Assembly: GCA_002449915.1 (NCBI GenBank)
Contig: DJXY01000033.1
Coordinates: forward strand, 1-20,875
Direction of reading: 5' to 3'
DNA: 20,875 bases
DNA from: Oribacterium sp. UBA6992
GTDB lineage: Bacteria > Bacillota > Clostridia > Lachnospirales > Lachnospiraceae
Part shown: positions 14,333-20,875 of the stretch, one piece after another
Layout: every line of letters starts with the position of its first letter
Numbering within the stretch: the stretch's first letter is position 1
Notes under the pieces: model-generated
What the model saw: the letters and a program-made list of their open reading frames with translations, nothing else
Database searches by the model: none
Told to the model about the DNA's origin: nothing
Made by a program: the position numbers and the translations under genes

Positions 14333-15601
14333 ATGCCGAAATTATTAATCTTAGCAGACGATTTTACAGGAGCCCTGGATACTGGTGTTCAGTTAGCTAA
14401 TTATGGTGCGGTTACTCGTGTTACGACTGAAAGAAATTGTGATTTTCGACTTTTACCAGATGATGTAGATGTCTTGGTAATTGATACAGAGACCAGACAC
14501 CTTACGGCTGAAGATGCATATAGCGTCATTTACAAAATTACAGAGGCTGCGGTAAAAGAAAAAATCTCTTATATCTACAAAAAAACGGATTCTGCGCTTA
14601 GAGGTAACATTGGGGCAGAGTTAACAGCGGTATTAAATGCATCGGGCAGAACTAAATTAGCGTTTGCTCCTGCATTCCCTGATATGAACCGGATCACAAA
14701 GCTCGGGATACAGTATGTTGATGGCCTTCCGGTGAATGAGAGCGTTTTTGGCATTGACCCATTTGAACCGGTACAAAGCGCTGATGTTGAGGAAATCATT
14801 CATAAGCAGAGTGTTGTGCTTACAAAAAATGTGACAAAAGATGTGAGCACAGGGACATTGCATGAAAAAACAGATAAGCCGGAGATTCTGATCTTTGATG
14901 CTGAAACAAATGAGGATTTGTTTGCGATTGCAAGACGTCTCAGAGATGAAGACCAATTGCATTGTTTAGCCGGATGTGCGGGGTTTGCATCTGTCATCCC
15001 GGAGGGATTGAGCATTGTAGGCAAACACAGAAGCAAGCCTACGCTTCCAAACAGGCTTTTGGTAATATGCGGATCTGTTAATCCTATTACGATCAGGCAG
15101 GTGGATTATGCAGAGCAGAATGAATTTGACAGGATACGGCTTAAAACAGAGGAGAAGCTTGGAGATTCCTTTTGGGATACAGATAAAGGTCGCGATGAAA
15201 TAGACAGTTTTGTAGAAATCCTGGAAAAAAAACATAAGCTAATCCTGGATAGTAATGATCCTCCTGATGAAAATCAGACATACCAGTACTGTAGAAAATG
15301 CGGCATGACGTTAGATGAGATGCGCGTCAGAATTGCTCAAAACTATGGAAGAATATTAAAGGGTTTATCTAATGCGGGTATTTCATTTACAGCATTGATA
15401 ACCGGAGGAGATACATTGATGGGATGTATGAGAGAACTGGGCATCAGTGATGTGAACCCATGCTGCGATATGGGATCAGGAGCAGTTTTGTCAAGCTTTA
15501 TGCTAAATGGAATGCAACAATATGTGATATCCAAATCCGGAGGCTTTGGTCCGGATAAACTGATTGTAAATCTCGCCGATCAAATTTTGGGGACACATTA
15601 A
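14333..15601 (+). CDS. Four-carbon acid sugar kinase family protein (DUF1537), copy 2
   Basis: This is a 422-residue DUF1537 kinase and a divergent paralogue of the copy at 3326. N-domain motifs are LILADDFTGALDTG (residues 5-18) and KKTDSALRGNIGAE. C-domain motifs are LLVICGSVN, ITGGDT and the terminal ISKSGGFG. The start ATG (14333) matches the N-terminus of copy 1 and follows GGTGAGG; the TTG at 14315 is rejected. The gene is visibly more AT-rich than copy 1: one hand-counted 60-base line is 38% GC here (14401) against 55% in copy 1 (3481). It heads the operon containing the TRAP transporter, an SDR and a PdxA-family enzyme, the combination expected of a tetronate pathway in which the kinase product is oxidised and decarboxylated to dihydroxyacetone phosphate. 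Confidence 0.92.
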   Translation: MPKLLILADDFTGALDTGVQLANYGAVTRVTTERNCDFRLLPDDVDVLVIDTETRHLTAEDAYSVIYKITEAAVKEKISYIYKKTDSALRGNIGAELTAVLNASGRTKLAFAPAFPDMNRITKLGIQYVDGLPVNESVFGIDPFEPVQSADVEEIIHKQSVVLTKNVTKDVSTGTLHEKTDKPEILIFDAETNEDLFAIARRLRDEDQLHCLAGCAGFASVIPEGLSIVGKHRSKPTLPNRLLVICGSVNPITIRQVDYAEQNEFDRIRLKTEEKLGDSFWDTDKGRDEIDSFVEILEKKHKLILDSNDPPDENQTYQYCRKCGMTLDEMRVRIAQNYGRILKGLSNAGISFTALITGGDTLMGCMRELGISDVNPCCDMGSGAVLSSFMLNGMQQYVISKSGGFGPDKLIVNLADQILGTH

Positions 15602-15670
15602 TGGAAGCAGTAATTTACTTTTTGCATTAAAAATATTGCTTTTAAGCATATTATAAAAGGAGAAAACATT

Positions 15671-16825
15671 ATGAGAAAAAGATTAATGGCACTGAGTATG
15701 GCAGCAATGATGGCTGCATCGCTTGCGGCATGCGGAAGCTCTGCTACATCATCAACAACCAAGGCAGCATCAGAAGCTGCGGGAACTACGGAGGCAGCTG
15801 CTACAACGGCAGCAGCCAAAGAGACAGGTAACGACAGCACAACGGCAGCGGCTACAGAAAGCAAGGGAGCTGCAAGCTATACATTGGATAAGCCGGTAAA
15901 TCTGACCTTTGCCGCACAGGAAGTTGGTACAGCAGCATATAATTATGCAACTGCACTTCAGACTGTGATGTTAAAGGAACTTCGGGAGGGATCGCAGATT
16001 AACATCACTACAACTTCTCCGGGAGGCGTAGGCGCACCTGTAATCGTTAATGATGCAGCGCAATGTGATATTGTAGTGGCAAATGCTGTACCATCCAAGG
16101 AATCTTATGAAGAAGGAATCCTCGGAAACGCGGCAACCAAGGATATCGCATGTCTTGGAGGTGGACTGGGACATGATTTCCTGAATGTAATGTTTACCAA
16201 GAAGTTTGTCGATGAGACCGGTATAAGCACTATGGAAGAGCTTGTTGAGAAAAAGTATCCGGTTAAACTGGTTATTAAGAAAAACGGTACTTTCGGAGAG
16301 CTCTCCGCAGAAAATCTGATGAAGGCATTTGGATTAACGCTTGATGATATCGTAGCCTGGGGAGGAACTGTAGAAAAAACTGGTGGTGATGCAATTAAGT
16401 CCGGACTTAAGGATGATCTGTATGATATGACTATTGATCATATTGGCGCTGGTCAGTCAAACACAACGGAGCTTTGCATGACCCATGATATGGTAGATGT
16501 TCAGCTTTCGGATGACACAATCAAAAAGCTGGTAGAACAGGGCTATGAGGAAACAACCGTAGAAGCCAATACCTGGAAGGGTCAGACCACGGATATTAAG
16601 ACGGTTGGTTCTCAGCAGAATATCCTTGTATCCACATCTATGGATGATGCAACAGCATATTATCTGACCAAGGCTGTATGCGAACATGCCGATGAGCTTG
16701 GTGATGCAGTGGCTTCGATGAAGTTCTTTGATCCAAAGACTGCAGGCAGCCTTGCAAAGACTGGATGTCCTCTTCATCCGGGTGCAAAAGCTTACTATGA
16801 TGAGATGGGATATAAGGCAGGCTGA
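15671..16825 (+). CDS. TRAP transporter TAXI-family solute-binding lipoprotein
   Basis: This is a 384-residue extracytoplasmic binding protein of the TAXI type of TRAP transporters. It begins with a lipoprotein signal, MRKRLMALSMAAMMAASLAAC, with lipobox LAAC and C21 as the lipidated residue. A flexible linker rich in Ala, Thr, Ser and Glu runs from about 22 to 62, typical of Gram-positive lipoproteins. The mature domain shows TAXI features: LTFAAQEVGTAAYNYATALQ, a SPGGVGAPVIVNDAAQCDIVVANA stretch read in two parts, and a C-terminal CPLHPGAKAYYDEMGY. AAAAGGAG lies 8 bases before the ATG. The permease follows after an internal terminator. The ligand is presumably the acid sugar used by the kinase upstream, but that is inference. 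Confidence 0.92.
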   Translation: MRKRLMALSMAAMMAASLAACGSSATSSTTKAASEAAGTTEAAATTAAAKETGNDSTTAAATESKGAASYTLDKPVNLTFAAQEVGTAAYNYATALQTVMLKELREGSQINITTTSPGGVGAPVIVNDAAQCDIVVANAVPSKESYEEGILGNAATKDIACLGGGLGHDFLNVMFTKKFVDETGISTMEELVEKKYPVKLVIKKNGTFGELSAENLMKAFGLTLDDIVAWGGTVEKTGGDAIKSGLKDDLYDMTIDHIGAGQSNTTELCMTHDMVDVQLSDDTIKKLVEQGYEETTVEANTWKGQTTDIKTVGSQQNILVSTSMDDATAYYLTKAVCEHADELGDAVASMKFFDPKTAGSLAKTGCPLHPGAKAYYDEMGYKAG

Positions 16826-16861
16826 TCAGTTAGATATGTGAGCATGATGAAAATCAGCTTG

Positions 16862-16895
16862 ACGGGCGGCAGACTTGAGCTGCCGCCCGTTTTTT
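16862..16895 (+). terminator. Intra-operon terminator/attenuator between binding protein and permease
   Basis: Arms ACGGGCGGCAG (16862-16872) and CTGCCGCCCGT (16880-16890) form a perfect 11-base stem with a 7-base loop and six T residues (16890-16895). It lies between the TAXI binding protein and the permease, 27 bases before the permease ATG, and would give more binding protein than permease mRNA. Confidence 0.85.
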
Positions 16896-16922
16896 ATAGA
16901 TAAAGTGAAAGGAAATAATATC

Positions 16923-18899
16923 ATGGTTGAAGAAAAGAAGCTGAGCATCCGGAAGATTGCAATGATTGTTGTGACAATCGCTTTTTTTGGATTTCAGATG
17001 TATATTGCGCTCGTTAAGCAGCTGACACCAATGCTGCAGAGCCCGATTCATCTGGTGTTTGCATTGTCAATGATTTACCTCTATGCACCGGCGGATGCAG
17101 GTTATCGTAAAAAAATCACAAAAAAAGCAAAGGCAGAAGGCAGAGAACCGGATCCGAAGGAACTAAACAAATATGCTGTGCTTAATTACCTTGACCTTAT
17201 CGCATTTGCAGGAATCATTTTTCTTTTATATTATACATTGACGCAATATCCGCGTCTGAGAGATTTTGTGCAGTTCATTGATCCGGTGACGGCTTTGGAT
17301 AAGGCAATAATGGTGATTACCATTGTATTGCTCCTGGAAGCAGTTCGCCGAACACTTGGGACGATTCTTTTTGGGTTTATTTTGGTGTTTATAGCCTATG
17401 CCTGGTTAGCTCCGCATATGCCGGGAATCTTTTTTACCAAAGGAAAGCCATTCCAGCAGATGCTTGATCAGTTTACGATTGGTATGACTATGACAGAGGC
17501 TGGTGTTTTTGGTACACCTTTGTATACTTCAGCCAATTCACTTTTTTACTTTATTGTATTTGGAGTATTCTTTAGCGAGTGCGGAGGCGGACAGCTACTG
17601 ATTGATATTGGTATGAAATTTTCCAATAAATCATCAGGCGGACCTGCCAAGGCAGCAGTTATTTCTTCTGCATTAATGGGTATGGTTTCTGGCTCTGCAG
17701 TTGCCAATGTATCCACAACGGGAGTTATGACAATCCCGATGATGAAAAGAATTGGCTATGAGCCGGAAGAAGCTGGCGCTGTAGAAGCAGTTGCTTCTAC
17801 GGGAGGACAGGTAATGCCTCCGATCATGGGCGTTGGAGCCTTCATAATGGCTGAGATGCTGGGTATCAGTTATTTCCGTGTAGCTACAGCTGCTATACTT
17901 CCGGCATTGGCGTATTATTTTGGCGTTTTTGTTGTGGTAGACCGGCTTGCCAAGAGACGGTATCAGGTTCAAGGATCCTCAGAGAATGCAAAAATAAATG
18001 TTGCAACTCCAATCCTTCCGAGGCTTTATCTGCTGCTTCCGGTAATTTTGCTTGTCGTTTCCATTATCAGAGGCGCATCTCTGATGCGTTCCGGAATGAT
18101 TGGTATTTTTTCCTGCCTGGTGCTTAATGTTTTAAGCTATTTTATTAACAATAAGCAGAATTTTGTTGATTTGAAGAAGCTGGGAAAATGCTGTATGGCA
18201 GGAGCCAAGCAGTCGGCTGAGATTGCGATTCCTACGGCGGCCTGTGGTATCATTATTAATGTAGTCACTGGTCAGACTTCACTCGCTACAAATTTGTCGA
18301 GTCTGATCAGTTCCCTTGGTACCAATTATCTGTTCCTGGCAATGCTGATTGCCATGGTGGGATGTATGCTGCTTGGTATGGCGCTTCCGACAGTAGCAGC
18401 GTATCTTGTAGGTGTTATCCTCTTTGTGCCGGTAATTCGTTCGCTTGGAGTGGATGCACTGTGTGCTAATATGTTTGTCTTCTATTACGGAATCATGGCA
18501 CAGATCACGCCGCCGGTATGTGTTGCTTCATACACAGCAGCCGGTATTGCGGATGCTGACGCCATGAAGACCGGTTTGAAGGGCATGACCTTTGCTTTGG
18601 TTGGATTTATGGTACCATTTGTATTTGTCTACAATCCGGCAATTCTTTTGGAGGGCAGTGTGTCGCAGATAGCCATTGGAGCAGTGCAGCTGCTGATTGG
18701 AACATTTTTCCTTGGCATGACAGTATCAGGATTCTTTAAGACGAATCTCAAGCTATGGCAGAGAGTATTATGCTTTGTTGCGGCTATTGGTTTTATCATC
18801 CCGGAGCTGATGACAACAGTGGCAGGATTGGTAGTTGGCTGTATTACATTACTTATCAATGCGCGAGAAGCTAAGGCCAAGAATCCTGCAATCGCATAG
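16923..18899 (+). CDS. TRAP transporter fused permease subunit (4TM/12TM, DctQM-type)
   Basis: This is a 658-residue membrane protein combining the small (DctQ-like) and large (DctM-like) TRAP subunits, as usual for TAXI systems. The N-terminal part has about four hydrophobic segments interrupted by a basic loop near residues 60-75. The DctM part shows the conserved GMVSGSAVANVSTTG block, EAVASTGGQVMPPIMG just after, and a second copy in the last third (GMALPTVAAYLVGVILFVPV, then YYGIMAQITPPVCVASY). The ATG at 16923 has AAAGGA upstream; the longer frame from TTG 16875 starts inside the terminator loop and is rejected. With the lipoprotein upstream it forms an ion-driven uptake system for an organic acid, here probably an acid sugar. 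Confidence 0.93.
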   Translation: MVEEKKLSIRKIAMIVVTIAFFGFQMYIALVKQLTPMLQSPIHLVFALSMIYLYAPADAGYRKKITKKAKAEGREPDPKELNKYAVLNYLDLIAFAGIIFLLYYTLTQYPRLRDFVQFIDPVTALDKAIMVITIVLLLEAVRRTLGTILFGFILVFIAYAWLAPHMPGIFFTKGKPFQQMLDQFTIGMTMTEAGVFGTPLYTSANSLFYFIVFGVFFSECGGGQLLIDIGMKFSNKSSGGPAKAAVISSALMGMVSGSAVANVSTTGVMTIPMMKRIGYEPEEAGAVEAVASTGGQVMPPIMGVGAFIMAEMLGISYFRVATAAILPALAYYFGVFVVVDRLAKRRYQVQGSSENAKINVATPILPRLYLLLPVILLVVSIIRGASLMRSGMIGIFSCLVLNVLSYFINNKQNFVDLKKLGKCCMAGAKQSAEIAIPTAACGIIINVVTGQTSLATNLSSLISSLGTNYLFLAMLIAMVGCMLLGMALPTVAAYLVGVILFVPVIRSLGVDALCANMFVFYYGIMAQITPPVCVASYTAAGIADADAMKTGLKGMTFALVGFMVPFVFVYNPAILLEGSVSQIAIGAVQLLIGTFFLGMTVSGFFKTNLKLWQRVLCFVAAIGFIIPELMTTVAGLVVGCITLLINAREAKAKNPAIA

Positions 18900-18943
18900 T
18901 GTAGTATCGTAGGAAAGGCTGAAAATATTAAGAGGTGGTTGGA

Positions 18944-19690
18944 ATGCTACTTGAGCACAAGGCTGCGATTGTTACCGGAAGCAGCAAGGGTATTGGAAGA
19001 TGTATTGCGGAGGAATTAGCACGACAAGGAGCAGATCTTATCATTAATGGGAATAATGAAGCAATGCTTGAAGATGTCCGGCAAACGATTGTAGATATAG
19101 GAAGAAAATGTCAGATTGTTAGAGGAGACATTTCGGATTATGAAACAAGCCTGGCACTTAGACAATGTGCGGAGGAGGAATTTGGACGAGTAGATATCCT
19201 TGTTAATAATGCAGGTATTAATGACCGTACGAGTACAATGGAGCTGACAAACGAAGCCTGGCAAAGGGTACTGGACATAAATTTAAACGGAGTATTCTAC
19301 ACCTGCAAGGCGTTGGTTCCGCTGATGATCAAGCGGAATTCTGGCAACATCATTAATATCACATCTGCTAACGGGGTGACTCCACATCCCAATGCTTCGC
19401 CGGCATATGGTGCCTCCAAGGCAGCAGTAACCTATCTGACGAGGCATTTTGCCAATGAATTTGCAAAAAATAATATCCGTGTAAATGCTGTACAATGTGG
19501 ACCAATTGAATCAGACATGACTGGACAGTGGACTCCCGAGTATAGAGAGATATCTCTTAAGAAGATACCACTCCATAGGCTTGGAAAAGCTCAGGATGTT
19601 GCCAATGCAGTAGTATTTCTGGCTTCTGAGAAGTCGGATTTTGTGACAGGCACAAGTCTGAATTTAAGCGGCGGAAAACTAATGTACTAA
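18944..19690 (+). CDS. SDR-family NAD(P)-dependent oxidoreductase (FabG-like)
   Basis: This is a 248-residue classical short-chain dehydrogenase/reductase. The cofactor motif TGSSKGIG is at residues 11-18, the structural NNAG follows mid-protein (ILVNNAGIN), and the catalytic residues are S141 (NITSANG), Y155 and K159 (YGASK). The length and the C-terminal VTGTSLNLSGG tail fit the family. The ATG at 18944 has AGAGGTGG just upstream; the GTG at 18935 overlaps that site. It lies 44 bases after the permease, in an operon with a kinase and a PdxA-family enzyme. It may oxidise or epimerise the imported acid sugar rather than take part in fatty-acid synthesis; the substrate cannot be read. Confidence 0.92.
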   Translation: MLLEHKAAIVTGSSKGIGRCIAEELARQGADLIINGNNEAMLEDVRQTIVDIGRKCQIVRGDISDYETSLALRQCAEEEFGRVDILVNNAGINDRTSTMELTNEAWQRVLDINLNGVFYTCKALVPLMIKRNSGNIINITSANGVTPHPNASPAYGASKAAVTYLTRHFANEFAKNNIRVNAVQCGPIESDMTGQWTPEYREISLKKIPLHRLGKAQDVANAVVFLASEKSDFVTGTSLNLSGGKLMY

Positions 19691-19999
19691 AGCAAAGGAT
19701 GCTGGTTTTATAAGCATTGCCCGAAGCCTGGGTTCTAGTGCTTAGATAATCCAGAACTGAGAAAAAATACGGGGCGTATGTGGCAGAATACAAAAATGTC
19801 CAATAATAGAACATGCTTCGGCACAATCGAAGCAATGTGTTTAATAATTAATCATATTATATGACAGATGTGATTGATTACAGCTTCTGTTTATTGATAT
19901 CATAAGACTAGATCAGATATTTCATATTACTGACACAAAAGATGCTGGAGGATCAAAGACAGGTCCCGCCTTGTGCCAGGCTTATTTTAGGAGGAGAAT
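19691..19999. other. 309-base gap before the PdxA-family gene, with a possible promoter
   Basis: No gene is seen here. A hairpin at 19811-19838 (ACATGCTTCG pairing with CGAAGCAATGT, one bulged A, 7-base loop) lacks a real T run and is at best a weak terminator. A weaker hairpin, TAAGCA (19711-19716) with TGCTTA (19739-19744), has large internal loops. A possible sigma-70-type promoter is TTGATT (19874-19879), an 18-base spacer and TATCAT (19898-19903), suggesting the next gene can be transcribed separately. No TGTTTC/GAAACA site was found in this gap. Confidence 0.35.
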
Positions 20000-20875
20000 A
20001 TGGCAGACAGACCAATCGTTGCGATTTCTATGGGAGATCCGTTTGGTAACGGACCGGAAATTTCTGTTAAAGCTTTAAATGATAAAACTCTTTATGACAG
20101 ATGCAAGCCACTGCTGGTTGGCGATAAGTCCTCTATGGAGTATGCTCTTGCAGTAGCTAAAAAGGTAGACAATATTGATCTTAAGCTTAATGTTGTAAAG
20201 GAGCCGGAGGAAGGTAAGTATGAGTATGGTACCATTGATCTCATCGATCTTGGTATTGTTCCTGCTGATCAGATCCCAAATACACTGAATGATCCCAATG
20301 GTCCTCAGCCGTTCCATGTTGGTGCTTGCAAGCTGGGCGGTGAAGCTGCGTTCCAGTATGTTGTTTATATTATCAAGCTTGCTATGGAGGACAAGGTTGA
20401 TGCAACAGTAACCAATGCACTTTCCAAGGAAGCCATCAATATGGCAGGACATCATTACTCCGGCCATACTGAAATCTATGCAGATTATACGCATACCAAG
20501 AAATATGCGATGATGCTTGCACATGAAGATCTCCGCGTAGTACATGTATCTACACATGTATCTCTTAGAGAGGCATGTGATCGTGTAAAGAAGGATCGTG
20601 TACTTGATTGTATCCATATGGCTAATGAAGCATGTAAGGCACTCGGCATTGCTAATCCTAAGATTGGTGTTGCCGGACTTAATCCGCACTGTGGTGAGGA
20701 CGGCATGTTTGGCCGCGAGGAGATCGAGGAGATCCAGCCTGCCATTGATGAGGCACTGAAGGAAGGTATCAATATCCCGGAGAAAAAGCCGACTCCTCCT
20801 GATACTGTATTTTCCAAAGCCCTTGGCGGATGGTATGACATTGTTGTTGTAATGTATCACGATCAGGGACATATC
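20000..20875 (+). CDS. PdxA-family dehydrogenase (4-hydroxythreonine-4-phosphate / tetronate-4-phosphate dehydrogenase), 3' end outside window
   Basis: The frame is open from the ATG at 20000 (AGGAGG 5 bases upstream) to the window edge, giving 292 residues of a usual about 330. It belongs to the PdxA family, NAD-dependent metal enzymes that oxidise and decarboxylate a 4-phosphorylated hydroxy acid. The N-terminal motif reads GDPFGNGPEI in place of the more common GDPAGIGPEI. All three metal-ligand histidines of E. coli PdxA have counterparts: H186 in STHVSLR, H230 in GLNPHCGE and H287 in MYHDQGH. GHTEIYAD is also conserved. Close to two DUF1537 kinases, it is more likely the PdxA2-type enzyme of tetronate catabolism than the vitamin B6 enzyme. 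The last about 40 residues are missing. Confidence 0.93.
   Translation, partial: MADRPIVAISMGDPFGNGPEISVKALNDKTLYDRCKPLLVGDKSSMEYALAVAKKVDNIDLKLNVVKEPEEGKYEYGTIDLIDLGIVPADQIPNTLNDPNGPQPFHVGACKLGGEAAFQYVVYIIKLAMEDKVDATVTNALSKEAINMAGHHYSGHTEIYADYTHTKKYAMMLAHEDLRVVHVSTHVSLREACDRVKKDRVLDCIHMANEACKALGIANPKIGVAGLNPHCGEDGMFGREEIEEIQPAIDEALKEGINIPEKKPTPPDTVFSKALGGWYDIVVVMYHDQGHI

Noticed and set aside
16875..16922. TTG start giving a longer TRAP permease
   Set aside because: The extension starts in the loop of a terminator hairpin and adds an unrelated polar stretch; ATG 16923 has a proper ribosome binding site.
20075..20872. Minus-strand open frames at the right edge (265 and 118 codons)
   Set aside because: They are antisense to the PdxA-family gene, whose plus-strand frame stays open to the window edge and carries every family motif.
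1..20875. CRISPR arrays, tRNA/rRNA genes, riboswitches, insertion sequences, prophage
   Set aside because: No repeat-spacer pattern, cloverleaf, conserved aptamer core, transposase or phage gene was seen by eye; a covariance-model search would settle the RNA question.

Overview
The window looks like chromosomal DNA from a low-to-mid GC Firmicute, most likely a Lachnospiraceae-type gut Clostridium. The support is qualitative: strong A/G-rich ribosome binding sites of the AGGAGG type before nearly every gene, hairpin-plus-T-run terminators, and a gene set of the kind seen in that group (a TAXI-type TRAP transporter, a PF06541 membrane protein, PrpR_N regulators). No rRNA, tRNA, CRISPR array, insertion sequence or phage gene was recognised.

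Layout. Positions 2-739 hold the 3' end of a phosphoglucomutase/phosphomannomutase gene, closed by a terminator at 778-809. Positions 882-1832 hold a lone PF06541 membrane protein whose ribosome binding site lies in a three-copy short repeat. From about 1850 to the right edge the window is one large accessory locus for uptake and breakdown of acid sugars. Block A (2011-6970) is an ArsB/NhaD-type permease, a DUF1537 four-carbon acid sugar kinase, an iron-dependent alcohol dehydrogenase and a cytosolic sialidase-fold (Asp-box) protein, ended by a terminator at 7056-7086. Block B (7354-12127) is a PrpR_N/AAA-like regulator followed by an SLC13/DASS permease, a YhcH/YiaL-family protein and a DapA-family lyase/aldolase, ended by a strong bidirectional terminator at 12178-12223. 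Block C starts with a second regulator (12278-14137, minus strand). It is divergent from a second DUF1537 kinase, a TAXI solute-binding lipoprotein, a fused TRAP permease, an SDR dehydrogenase and, at the right edge, a PdxA-family dehydrogenase cut off by the window end.

How the genes may work together. DUF1537 kinases paired with PdxA2-type dehydrogenases are an established route for tetronates such as D-threonate: phosphorylation, then oxidation and decarboxylation to dihydroxyacetone phosphate. Block C has that pair plus a transporter and an SDR that could oxidise or epimerise a precursor. Blocks A and B look like entry branches for related acid sugars, possibly released from a larger conjugate by the sialidase-fold protein and split by the DapA-family enzyme. 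The real substrates cannot be read from the sequence.

Regulation. The two regulators are paralogues. Both lack the GAFTGA loop and the Walker B acidic pair needed to drive sigma-54, and I saw no sigma-54 promoter where I looked. A TGTTTC/GAAACA element recurs in the gaps before the blocks, in two of them as a 37-base dyad, and is a candidate shared operator.
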